Source: Amycolatopsis bartoniae
GTDB taxonomy: Bacteria; Actinomycetota; Actinomycetes; Mycobacteriales; Pseudonocardiaceae
Direction: 5' to 3'
Assembly (NCBI RefSeq): GCF_014191255.1
Contig: NZ_JACHWH010000002.1
Location: forward strand, 744,001-808,000
DNA: 64,000 nt
Position 1 is the first letter of the stretch. Each line of letters opens with the position of its first letter. Shown here in pieces: positions 1 to 8,003 of the stretch. The translations under genes were made by a program, and so were the position numbers. The notes under the pieces were generated by a model. That model worked only from the letters and a program-made list of their open reading frames with translations, ran no database searches and had not been told where the DNA came from.

Positions 1-9
1 CTTCCCCGC

Positions 10-768
10 GTGGGAAGACAACCGCCGGGTGAGCGGGTCCTGATCATCGTCCCCGCCTGGAACGAAGAGCGTTGCGTGGGCGGGACGGTTCGCGAGATCA
101 GGACGGCGTTGCCCGGCACCGACGTGCTGGTCGTCGACGACGGGTCGACCGACCGCACTGTCGAGACCGCGCGCGAAGCGGGCGCGAAAGTCCTCGAACT
201 GCCCTACAACCTCGGCGTCGGCGGGGCGATGCGCGCCGGGTTCCGGTACGCGCTGCGCCACGGCTACGACACCGCGGTGCAGGTGGACGCCGACGGGCAG
301 CACGATCCGCGTGAGGTGCCGCGGCTGCTGGCCGGGCTCACCGACGCCGATGTGGTGATCGGCGCGCGTTTCCACGGCGAGGACGACGAGTACCGCGTCC
401 GCGGGCCGCGGAGGTGGGCGATGGTCGTGCTCGCGAAGGTGTTGTCGCGGCTGGCGAAGACCCCGCTGACCGACACCACGTCCGGTTTCAAGGCCACCGG
501 TCCCCGTGCGTTGCCGATTTTCGCGCAGCACTACCCGGTCGAGTACCTCGGTGACACCATCGAGTCACTGGTGATCGCGCTGCGCGCCGGCTGCCGGGTC
601 GCGCAGGTGCCCGCCCGCATGCGGCCGCGCAGTGACGGCCGGCCGAGTCACCGCCCGCTCAAGGCGAGCGTCTACCTGTTCCGCGCGGGGTTCGCGCTGC
701 TGCTGGCGCTCGTCCGCCGCTGGGACGTCGTCGCGGACCGGGCCACGCTTTCCCCGGAGGCGCGATGA
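10..768 (+). CDS. Glycosyltransferase family 2 (dolichol-phosphate mannose synthase-like)
   Basis: Predicted to transfer a sugar from a nucleotide or polyprenyl donor at the membrane during envelope polysaccharide or glycolipid synthesis. The 252-residue protein has the GT-A fold signature: VPAWNEE near residue 14, VDDGS at 42-46 and DADGQH at 93-98, the metal/nucleotide-binding region. No long transmembrane domain is obvious, although the last 40 residues are hydrophobic. The GTG at 10 is nine bases from the window edge, so a start further upstream cannot be excluded. Its stop overlaps the DUF2304 start (ATGA), so the two are probably translationally coupled. GT2 next to DUF2304 is a frequent actinobacterial pair. 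The substrate is unknown. Confidence 0.85.
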   Translation: MGRQPPGERVLIIVPAWNEERCVGGTVREIRTALPGTDVLVVDDGSTDRTVETAREAGAKVLELPYNLGVGGAMRAGFRYALRHGYDTAVQVDADGQHDPREVPRLLAGLTDADVVIGARFHGEDDEYRVRGPRRWAMVVLAKVLSRLAKTPLTDTTSGFKATGPRALPIFAQHYPVEYLGDTIESLVIALRAGCRVAQVPARMRPRSDGRPSHRPLKASVYLFRAGFALLLALVRRWDVVADRATLSPEAR

Positions 769-1127
769 GTTCCTACGTCGTCGGCCTGGTCGGCAGCCTG
801 CTCGTCCTGGCCGGGATCTTCGAGCTGCTGCGGCGGCGCCAGCTCAGCGAGAAGTACGCCGTGCTGTGGCTGGTCGTCGGGGTGGTCGTGCTGGTGCTGA
901 CGATCTTCCCCGGCCTGCTGACCGCGCTGGCCAGGGCCACCGGTGTCGTGCTGCCGGTGAACCTGCTGTTCTTCGTGGCGATCATCTTCCTGGTCTGCGT
1001 GACGCTGCACCTGTCGTGGGAGCTGTCGCGGGTGGAGAACGAAACCCGCAAGCTGGCCGAGGACCTGGCGATCCTGCGGCTGGAACTGGACGAGCACCGG
1101 AGGCAGCAGCGGCATGACCACGGTTGA
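765..1127 (+). CDS. DUF2304 small membrane protein
   Basis: A 120-residue membrane protein of the DUF2304 type. It has three hydrophobic segments (about residues 3-18, 33-53 and 63-85) and a charged, coiled C-terminus rich in Glu, Arg and Leu. It starts inside the stop codon of the preceding GT2 gene and ends 14 bases inside the next glycosyltransferase gene, so all three probably form one coupled operon. The biochemical role of the family is not established. Its constant association with GT2 enzymes suggests a membrane partner or anchor, which is inference. Confidence 0.75.
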   Translation: MSSYVVGLVGSLLVLAGIFELLRRRQLSEKYAVLWLVVGVVVLVLTIFPGLLTALARATGVVLPVNLLFFVAIIFLVCVTLHLSWELSRVENETRKLAEDLAILRLELDEHRRQQRHDHG

Positions 1128-2622
1128 CATCCTGATGCCGTACTACGGCGACGACGAGCTGATGCGCACCGCGGTGCGCAGCGTGCTCGCGCAGGACGAT
1201 CCGCGCTGGCGGCTCACGGTCGTCGACGACGGGACCGTGCCGGGCGTGCCGGAGTGGTTCGCGGGCCTCGGCGACGAGCGGGTGCGCTACCTGCGCAACG
1301 AACGCAACCTCGGCGTGACGGGCAACTTCAACAAGTGCCTCGGGCTGGCCGAGCACGAGCTGACCGTGCTGATGGGCTCGGACGACCGGATGCTCCCGAA
1401 CTACGTGGGCACGGTCATCGCCGCGCACGAAGCGGTGCCGCAGGCCGCGATCATCCAGCCCGGCGTGCGCCTCATCGACGGCGAAGGGCGCCCCACCCGG
1501 ACGCTCGTCGACGAAGCGAAACGCCGGATCTACGCACCGAAGGTCCGCGGCCGGCTGGTGCTGCGGGGCGAACCGCTCGCGCTGAGCCTCGTGCGCGGGG
1601 ACTGGCTGTACTTCCCGTCGCTGTGCTGGCGCACGGACAGCCTGCGGTCGGTGCGGTTCCGCGAGGACCTGCGGGTGATCCAGGACCTGGCGCTGCTGCT
1701 GGAACTGGTGCAGCGCGGGGAAAGCCTGCTCGTCGACGACACGGTGTGCTTCGAGTACCGCAGGCACGCGGAAAGCGAGTCCTCGGCCACCGCGCAGGCG
1801 GGCTCCCGGTTCGCCGAGGCCGAGAACTTCTTCCTGGAGACCGCGGAAAGCCTGCGCGAGCACGGCTGGACCCGTGCTGCCCGCGCGGCACGGCTGCACC
1901 TGTCCTCCCGGCTCTTCGCACTGACCGTGTTGCCGGGCGCCCTCCGCGGGCCCGACCGCGCCGGAGTGGCAACGTTGGCCCGGCACGCTTTCGGCCGTCG
2001 TGCCGGTACAGTCCCCGGAATGACCGCCCCGAGATCCACCGACGGTGCCGACTACACCGATCGGCTCGTCCGGCTGGAACAGCCGCTGTGGAAGCGTTTG
2101 CTCGACGTCCAGGCCCCGTACCGGCGCAACGTCCGGCGGCTGTTCGGCACGCGCGAGGTCCTCGACGTCGGCTGCGGGCTCGGCCGCAACCTCGCCCACC
2201 TCGCGCCGCGGGGTGTCGGGGTCGACCACAACGAGCACTCCGTCGAGGTGTGCCGTCAGCGCGGGCTTACCGCTTTCACCACCGAAGAGTTCGGCGAGAC
2301 CGAATACGCGACGCCGGGGCGCTTCGGCGGGCTGCTCGCCGCGCACCTGATCGAGCACCTGCCGCGTGCCGACGCGGTCAAGGTCCTGGCCGGCTACGTC
2401 GACTACCTGGCGCCGGGCGCGAGGGTCGTGTTCATCTGCCCGCAGGAGCGCGGTTACGCCACCGACAGCACGCACGTGGAGTTCACCGACTTCGACGGGC
2501 TGGCGGACGTGGCGCGGCAGCTGGGCCTGACGGTCGAGGAGCGCAGGTCGTTCCCGTTCCCCCGGTTCGCCGGAAAGTTCTTTCCCTACAACGAGTTCGT
2601 GCTCGTCGCTAGCAAGCCGTGA
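1114..2622 (+). CDS. Glycosyltransferase family 2 fused to a SAM-dependent methyltransferase
   Basis: A 502-residue two-domain protein. Residues 1-295 are a GT2 domain (VVDDGT near 36, GSDDR near 89). Residues 303-502 form a class I methyltransferase with the SAM-binding motif VLDVGCGLG at 349-357 and AHLIEHLP further on. Together they suggest addition of a sugar followed by methylation of the same glycan. There is no stop between the domains, but an in-frame ATG at 2020 (residue 303) sits seven bases after TACAGT, a leaderless promoter layout, so the methyltransferase may also be made alone. It overlaps DUF2304 by 14 bases and converges on, and overlaps by 14 bases, the membrane protein gene that follows. 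Confidence 0.82.
   Translation: MTTVDILMPYYGDDELMRTAVRSVLAQDDPRWRLTVVDDGTVPGVPEWFAGLGDERVRYLRNERNLGVTGNFNKCLGLAEHELTVLMGSDDRMLPNYVGTVIAAHEAVPQAAIIQPGVRLIDGEGRPTRTLVDEAKRRIYAPKVRGRLVLRGEPLALSLVRGDWLYFPSLCWRTDSLRSVRFREDLRVIQDLALLLELVQRGESLLVDDTVCFEYRRHAESESSATAQAGSRFAEAENFFLETAESLREHGWTRAARAARLHLSSRLFALTVLPGALRGPDRAGVATLARHAFGRRAGTVPGMTAPRSTDGADYTDRLVRLEQPLWKRLLDVQAPYRRNVRRLFGTREVLDVGCGLGRNLAHLAPRGVGVDHNEHSVEVCRQRGLTAFTTEEFGETEYATPGRFGGLLAAHLIEHLPRADAVKVLAGYVDYLAPGARVVFICPQERGYATDSTHVEFTDFDGLADVARQLGLTVEERRSFPFPRFAGKFFPYNEFVLVASKP
2007..2022 (+). promoter_or_regulatory. Possible internal -10 element with leaderless ATG
   Basis: TACAGT (2007-2012) is followed by seven bases and an ATG at 2020 that is in frame with the methyltransferase half of the fusion. 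The same hexamer, six bases before ATG, precedes the oxidoreductase gene at 34885. No convincing -35 is visible, which is normal for leaderless actinobacterial promoters. Confidence 0.35.
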
Positions 2623-4531
2623 GCCGGTAGAGCTTCAACGGCCCGTCGGAGTCGACGAGCTGGAAACCCGGTCGCGCGCCGGGGTCGGCGAGGCCCGGAT
2701 ACTCCTTCGGGCCCGGCGAGTCGGGCCAGAAGTACTCCTCGCCGATGAGGAGGTAGCGGACGTCCAGCCGGTCCGCGGCCGCGCACACCGCCGGGTCCGT
2801 GGCGGCGTCGATCAGGTGCTGCGCCACGGAGGTCCGGTCCGGGGTCTCGGGCACCCCGAACTGCGGCACCAGCACCTGGCGGTCGGCCAGTGCCCACAAC
2901 AGGATGCTGCCGTCCCACGGGTTTCCGGCGACGCGGGCGTCCGCGGGGATCTCGTTCTTGATGCGCGCGAAGAAGGCGCGCTCCCGGTCGTCGACCAGGC
3001 GGCTGCCGGGTTTGGCGGCGGCCTCGGTGTAGTGCCCGGCGAGGACGGTGGTGTGGCTGTGCACGTACAGCCCGCCGGTCACCGCGAGGAGGACCACGCC
3101 CAGCACCGACGCGACGAGCACGGGTGCCGCCTTCGGCACGCCGCGGCGGATCGCGTGCGTGAGCAACAGGATCGCGGCGACCGCGAGCGGCACGGCGGTG
3201 ATCGGCACCATCGCCGCGAGCCGGTGCGAGTCGTTGTACCAGTAGCCGGTGAACTTCTGCGTCGCCGCCGTGTTCACCCCGGCGCTCAGGACGTAGAGCA
3301 CGCACGACAGCAGCTGCCCGCCCACCAGCCACCGCAGTCCGGAGCGCCACAGGCAGTAGCCGAACCCCACCAGCACCAACGCGGACAGCACCCAGAGCGA
3401 GTCGTACGTGTTGGTGGCGTTGCGCAGCAGCTCGCTGACCGCGTGCCGGGGCGTGGTGAACGGCGGCCACGGCATCGTGCGGACGGTCGCCAGTGCCGGC
3501 GTGGTCGCCGCCCACCACCAGCCCAGCAGGAACACCGCGACGGCGACCGCGATCTCGGCCAGTCCCCGGCCCGGACGCCGTAGCGCGCGACGGATCAACG
3601 CGGTACCGACCGGGAAGATCGACAAAGCGATGAGGCTGAACAGGACGTTGGGGTGCGCGAGCGCCAGTCCGACCACGACCACCGGCAGGAGCAGCCACGC
3701 CCGGCCGCGGCCGAGGGCGTCCTCCTTCGCCAGCCCGCACACCGAAAGCACGACGCCCAGCGACGCCGGGGCCAGCGCCATGCCGAGCAGGTTCGGCCAC
3801 AGGACACCGAAGCTGAGCAGCCCCCACGGGTAGGCGTTGAAGCCGAGGCTGACCACGCCGGTGACGGCCAACGCCGCTCGCGAGGGACCGAAGATCTGAC
3901 GGACGAGGAAAACGCACGACAGCGGCCAGGCGAGCAGCGCGACCGCGGCGGCGAACAGGTTGGTGGCGACGGGAATGCTGCCGCCGGTGGTGGACACGAC
4001 GAGCGACACCAGGTCGTGCCACGCGCCCGGGTAGAAGGCGTCCGGCGCGCCGGGCGCGCCGAGGTTGGTCAGCGTGAGGGAGGACGCGTTGTGCGAGTCG
4101 AGGATGTACGCGACGGCGTTGTAGTGGAACACCGCGTCGAAGGTCTCCGACAGCGAGTCCGGTTCGCCGAAGCCGCGGGCCAGCGCCACCGCCCCGAGAA
4201 CCGCGGCGGGCACCAGCCCGAGCACGGCCGCGGTCGTGGCCGACCGGCGGTCCGGCTGCCGCGGCGGAAAGCGGCGCCGCACGAGGAACGCCACGACACC
4301 GGTCACCACCGCGACCACGAGGCACACGACGGCGACCAGGAGCGGGGACCACGCGACGCCGAGCTTGCCCGCCACCACGGCGAGCGCCGCCGCCTCCGCG
4401 ACCGTCACGATCGGGGCCGTCGCCCAGGCCGCCAGGCCCCGCAGGCCCGCGAGGTAGGTCACGAGCAGTCCGGGTACCAGCAGCCATCCGACGCACACGA
4501 GCCCGACGGGCACCGATCCGAACCAGCTCAC
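2609..4531 (-). CDS. Large multi-spanning membrane protein, DUF6541-like (possible GT-C glycosyltransferase)
   Basis: A 640-residue integral membrane protein starting at GTG 4531. It has a dense run of hydrophobic helices through about residue 470, an acidic extracytoplasmic stretch near residues 120-140 (FGEPDSLSETFDAVFHYN), and a soluble C-terminal domain. This resembles the actinobacterial DUF6541 family, which has a GT-C-like architecture. The acidic first loop fits polyprenyl-phosphate sugar transferases, but activity is inferred only. It converges with the glycosyltransferase-methyltransferase gene and likely belongs to the same envelope-glycan group. The spacing to the upstream peptidase terminator suggests its own promoter. 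Confidence 0.7.
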   Translation of the reverse strand: MSWFGSVPVGLVCVGWLLVPGLLVTYLAGLRGLAAWATAPIVTVAEAAALAVVAGKLGVAWSPLLVAVVCLVVAVVTGVVAFLVRRRFPPRQPDRRSATTAAVLGLVPAAVLGAVALARGFGEPDSLSETFDAVFHYNAVAYILDSHNASSLTLTNLGAPGAPDAFYPGAWHDLVSLVVSTTGGSIPVATNLFAAAVALLAWPLSCVFLVRQIFGPSRAALAVTGVVSLGFNAYPWGLLSFGVLWPNLLGMALAPASLGVVLSVCGLAKEDALGRGRAWLLLPVVVVGLALAHPNVLFSLIALSIFPVGTALIRRALRRPGRGLAEIAVAVAVFLLGWWWAATTPALATVRTMPWPPFTTPRHAVSELLRNATNTYDSLWVLSALVLVGFGYCLWRSGLRWLVGGQLLSCVLYVLSAGVNTAATQKFTGYWYNDSHRLAAMVPITAVPLAVAAILLLTHAIRRGVPKAAPVLVASVLGVVLLAVTGGLYVHSHTTVLAGHYTEAAAKPGSRLVDDRERAFFARIKNEIPADARVAGNPWDGSILLWALADRQVLVPQFGVPETPDRTSVAQHLIDAATDPAVCAAADRLDVRYLLIGEEYFWPDSPGPKEYPGLADPGARPGFQLVDSDGPLKLYRLTAC

Positions 4532-4555
4532 CGCTGTTCCTACCCCCTGCGCACA

Positions 4556-4592
4556 CCTGCTCTGGCCCCCCGTCGCGGGGGGCCAGAGCAGG
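4556..4592 (-). terminator. Strong intrinsic hairpin after the S53 peptidase gene
   Basis: A perfect 17-bp inverted repeat (4556-4572 with 4576-4592) around a 3-base loop, starting eight bases past the peptidase stop. There is no long T-run, as is common in high-GC terminators. It lies between the peptidase and the membrane protein, both on the minus strand, so it should insulate them. Confidence 0.8.
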
Positions 4593-4600
4593 CTACGTGA

Positions 4601-7600
4601 TCAGTTCGACGCGTAGTAACCGAACAGGTCCGCGATGACCTGGACGGTGCCGAACCGGTTGTAGAAGTCGATCGCCGAACCGTTGACAGGCGTGACCACC
4701 GCGTTCGGAATGGTCTGCCCGGCAGTGAAGTTCAGGTTCGACGACGCCGGCCGCGCCACCCCGGACGGGTACACGGTGAGGAACCCGCCGTCGGTGGGCT
4801 CGGTCACCGTCACGTTCAGCATGAGCGCCTTGGCCGTCGCCAGCGGGCCGTAGTTGCCCGCACCGGCCGAGTCCTGCAGCGGAAGCGCCAGCACTCCGCC
4901 CGGGCCGACCGGAACCTGCTGGCCCGCGGCCACGCCCTGGCCGCTGCGGGTGTCGAGCAGCCGCTGCGGAGTGGACGTGTGGAACAGGTACCCGCTGCCG
5001 TCGTTGGTGAAGTAGCCGAACAGGTCGGCGATGACGTGGACGGTGCCGAAGCGGTTGTAGATGTCCACAGTCCCGTTCGGTCCCACCGGGACGGTCACGA
5101 GGTTCGGAATCGTCTGTCCCGCCGAGAAGTTCAGGTTCGACGACGCCGGCCTCGACGAGCCGTCCGGCCACAGCGTCAGGAACCCACCGTCGGTGGGCTC
5201 CGTCGCCGTCACGTTCAGCACCACCGCGGTGACCCCGGACGCCGGCACCCCGCTGCGGCCCGTCACCGGCAGTTGCAGGGTCGCCCCCGCACCCAGCGGT
5301 GCCGTGCCCGGCACGCCGGTGGCCGACCGGGTGTCGAGCACCCGCGTCGGCGTCAGCGGGTTGAACCGGCTGCTGGCACCGGTCGAGTAGTAGCCGAAGA
5401 TGTCGGCGATGACGTGGACGGTGCCGAAGCGGTTGTAGATGTCCACAGTCCCGTTCGGTCCCACCGGGACGGTCACGAGGTTCGGAATCGTCTGTCCCGC
5501 GGAGAAGTTCAGGTTCGACGACGCCGGCCGCGGCGAACCGTCCGGCCACAGCGTCAGGAACCCACCGTCGGTGGGCTCCGTCGCCGTCACGTTCAGTACG
5601 ACCGCGGTCGCACCGCCCGGCACGCCGTTCGCGTTGGTCACCGGCAGCTTCAGCGTGGCTCCCGCACCCAGCGGCGCAGTGCCCGGCTGCCCGATCGACG
5701 ACCGGGTGTCCAGGATGCGAGCCGGCGTGACCGCGGAGAACGCGCTGCCCACCGAAGCGGGCTTCGCCGCGCAGAGCGTCTCGACGAGCGCGGGCGCCTT
5801 CGGGGTGCCGAGGCCGGTCGCCAGGTCGTACCCGGTGGTCGCCGGGTACAGCGAGCCCGTGTAGCCGGAGCCGTCGAGCTTGTTGTTGCCCACCGTGATG
5901 TCGGTCAGCAGGGTGCCGTGCTGGTACAGCGTCGGGTTCACGAAGCCGACGGCCCCGTTCGCCGCGCAGGACTGGCTGGCGTCGGTGAGCGCGAGGATCG
6001 CCGCCCACAGCGGTGCGGCGCCACTGGTCCCGCCGACGGTCGTCCAGTACTGCACGAAGTTGGCCTGCCCCGGCGTCCCGTCGTGACCGTTGGCGATCAG
6101 GTACCCGGTGTCGCCGTCGGCGAGTGCCGAGACGTCCGGCACCTGGCGGCAGGTCGAGCCGCTGGCCGCGCCGCACAGGTTGCTGTAGCCGCTGCCCTGG
6201 ACCGTGCTCTGGTAGTTCGCGGCGCCGGACAGCACCTGGTAGCGCGAGACACCGCCGCCGCTGGCACCCGGGTAGGTGCCGGGGGTGTTCCAGGTGCTCT
6301 GCGAAGCGGTGGAAGCACCGCTGGGCAGCGTCATCCGCGTACCGCCCACGCCGAGCACGTTCGGCTGCGACGCCGGATCGTCCGTGACGAGGTTGCTGAC
6401 ATCCGGGCTGGACGGGTTCTGGTAGCAGCCGGTGGAACCGGAGTCACCGGAAGCGGCGACGACGGTCTGCCCCTGCGCCGCGGCCATGGCGAACACGTTG
6501 GCCTCGGCGCTGCGCATCCCCGGGTCCCACGCCTGCATGTCGGTTTCGCAGATGCCCCACGAGGTCGAGATGACCTGGACGGCGTCGTCGGTGACCATCT
6601 GCCGGTAGGTGGCGAGGTAGTCGGTGCTGGAGGCGTTGTCGGGGCCCTGGTACACCTTGATGGCCGCACCGGGCGCGATGCCGGCGACCACCTCGATGTC
6701 GAGCGCCGACTCCAGGCCGACCCCGGTGGTGTAGGTCGGCGGCAGGGTCGGGCCGCCCGCGACCTTCACGGTCGACACGGCGTTGCGCAGACCGAAGCAG
6801 TCGTTGAAGGCCTTGATGTCCTGCGGGTCGTAGTTCTCCAGTTCGAGCAGGCCGACGGTGACCCCGGCACCGGTGTTGCCGTACTGGTTGAGCAGCGCGC
6901 CGGTGCCGTAGGCGTAGTTGGCCGCCAGCGTCGCGGGCTCCCAGTAGTTCTGGGTGTCCTGCAGGCCGCTGTTGGCGGCCAGCTGCTTGACGTCGGCGCA
7001 GAAGGTCGGAGTGGCGACGTTCGAGTGCACGGGCGAGCCCGCACCTTCGGGCACGGCGACGGTCTTGCCCGTCGTGGTGTGGTGCGGAACGGGCTTGACG
7101 AGGTTGTTCAGCCCCACGATGCCGGTGACCTCGGCGGCCGCGTTGGCGGGCAGCTCCGGCGAGTCCGTGTTCGTGTACGTCGTGCGGCCGTCGGACATCC
7201 GGTAGCCCGCGAAGCCGACGTGCAGGGCGCGAGCGGCTTCGCCGACCGTCGTCCGCACGGGGATCGAGAGTCCGTCCGCGCTGACCGAGCCAGGCTGGAG
7301 GCCCTGGGCCTTCAGCGCGGCCGTCACGGTGTCGACGGTGGCCTTCGTCGGCCCGAACGCCGAGGCGAACTGGCCCTTGGCCAGGTACTGCTTGTACTGC
7401 GGCGAGCCGGGCGTCGACACCGCGGTCACGAAGGCCTGCAGTGCGGCCGGGTCGCGCGGCGAGAGCTCGACGGTCAGCTCGACCGGCTGGTTCGCGTCGG
7501 GATCCGCCAGGCGGACGGCGTTGTTCGGCACCTGCGGGGCCGCTCCCACGGGCCGCAGCTCCTGCGTGCCCGCCGCGACGGCGGCGGGCGACTGCGCGAT

Positions 7601-7684
7601 CGAGACGCCGACCGCGATGGCCGCCGCGAGCGTCAGCCCGCGGCGCAGGTGTCTGGATGGTGCACTGGCGACAGAGTTCGCCAC
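4601..7684 (-). CDS. Secreted S53 (sedolisin/kumamolisin) serine-carboxyl peptidase with three C-terminal modules
   Basis: A 1027-residue exported endopeptidase. A twin-arginine-poor Sec-type signal lies at about 1-38, a pro-kumamolisin activation domain at about 45-195, and the catalytic domain at about 205-640. The family's catalytic residues can be placed: Glu325 and Asp329 (ESALDIE, the 4-residue spacing of sedolisin), Asp414 in SGDSGSTG, and Ser554 in GGTSGAAP. After the catalytic domain come three homologous modules of about 125 residues (649-770, 775-895, 900-1027), each running from LDTRS to a V(I/V)ADxFGY ending; the protein stops at the end of the third. GTG 7684 is preceded by GAGGAGG at good spacing. 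Acid-active extracellular proteolysis is the family role; the modules may bind cell wall or substrate (inference). Confidence 0.92.
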   Translation of the reverse strand: MANSVASAPSRHLRRGLTLAAAIAVGVSIAQSPAAVAAGTQELRPVGAAPQVPNNAVRLADPDANQPVELTVELSPRDPAALQAFVTAVSTPGSPQYKQYLAKGQFASAFGPTKATVDTVTAALKAQGLQPGSVSADGLSIPVRTTVGEAARALHVGFAGYRMSDGRTTYTNTDSPELPANAAAEVTGIVGLNNLVKPVPHHTTTGKTVAVPEGAGSPVHSNVATPTFCADVKQLAANSGLQDTQNYWEPATLAANYAYGTGALLNQYGNTGAGVTVGLLELENYDPQDIKAFNDCFGLRNAVSTVKVAGGPTLPPTYTTGVGLESALDIEVVAGIAPGAAIKVYQGPDNASSTDYLATYRQMVTDDAVQVISTSWGICETDMQAWDPGMRSAEANVFAMAAAQGQTVVAASGDSGSTGCYQNPSSPDVSNLVTDDPASQPNVLGVGGTRMTLPSGASTASQSTWNTPGTYPGASGGGVSRYQVLSGAANYQSTVQGSGYSNLCGAASGSTCRQVPDVSALADGDTGYLIANGHDGTPGQANFVQYWTTVGGTSGAAPLWAAILALTDASQSCAANGAVGFVNPTLYQHGTLLTDITVGNNKLDGSGYTGSLYPATTGYDLATGLGTPKAPALVETLCAAKPASVGSAFSAVTPARILDTRSSIGQPGTAPLGAGATLKLPVTNANGVPGGATAVVLNVTATEPTDGGFLTLWPDGSPRPASSNLNFSAGQTIPNLVTVPVGPNGTVDIYNRFGTVHVIADIFGYYSTGASSRFNPLTPTRVLDTRSATGVPGTAPLGAGATLQLPVTGRSGVPASGVTAVVLNVTATEPTDGGFLTLWPDGSSRPASSNLNFSAGQTIPNLVTVPVGPNGTVDIYNRFGTVHVIADLFGYFTNDGSGYLFHTSTPQRLLDTRSGQGVAAGQQVPVGPGGVLALPLQDSAGAGNYGPLATAKALMLNVTVTEPTDGGFLTVYPSGVARPASSNLNFTAGQTIPNAVVTPVNGSAIDFYNRFGTVQVIADLFGYYASN
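4604..5740 (-). repeat. Three tandem coding modules; the first two nearly identical in DNA
   Basis: Three in-frame copies encode the C-terminal modules of the S53 peptidase. The stretch 5011-5240 (second module) and 5389-5600 (first module) are almost identical base by base over about 200 bp, with a period of about 378 bp. The third module (4604-5000) is clearly diverged. The pattern suggests recent duplication or gene conversion between the first two. Confidence 0.85.
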
Positions 7685-8003
7685 TCATTCCTCCTCGAAG
7701 GGTGCAACGAAGTCACACAACCCCCGAGCGGGCACGACAAGAACAGCACACCTTGTCCCCCAGAAGTGTGACGGGCAGAGGAAAGCTAACAGGTGCGGGG
7801 AAGGCTGTCTGCCCCTTTTGTATAACGGTTTTCCGTTGTGGGGCGGAGAAAGAGCAGTGGTCATCGGAAGATCGCGAACGGCGTCTCATCCGTTACAGCT
7901 TCGGCGGAGACGCCGGCGCTACCGGCGAGTACCACGCGGGCGCCCGGAGGGGATGCTCCGCAAGCCCTGGCGCGGAGATCATCAGCGCCAGGGCTGCACG
8001 CGG
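7685..8003. other. Intergenic region, 319 bp, no gene seen
   Basis: Separates the GTG start of the S53 peptidase from the stop of the GT1-type glycosyltransferase, both on the minus strand. It must carry the peptidase promoter, but I see no convincing -35/-10 pair. A small stem (AACGG TTTT CCGTT, 7824-7837) is flanked by GCCCC/GGGGC. A clear hairpin near 7963-7995 is listed separately as the glycosyltransferase terminator. Confidence 0.6.
7963..7995 (-). terminator. Terminator hairpin of the GT1-type glycosyltransferase gene
   Basis: A perfect 11-bp stem AGCCCTGGCGC/GCGCCAGGGCT with an 11-base loop, starting nine bases after the glycosyltransferase stop codon. There is no clear T-run. Confidence 0.65.

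Noticed and set aside
4979-5600. Insertion sequence inferred from the duplicated DNA
   Set aside because: The copies are in frame and encode the same protein module, so they are an internal duplication of the peptidase gene.
4979-7771. A 930-codon plus-strand frame opposite the S53 peptidase
   Set aside because: Same kind of GC-driven shadow; the opposite strand carries signal peptide, catalytic residues and terminator.
7811-7844. Hairpin as riboswitch or terminator
   Set aside because: Only a 5-bp inner stem with a loosely spaced GC clamp; it is on neither gene's proper side to act as terminator and matches no riboswitch I know.
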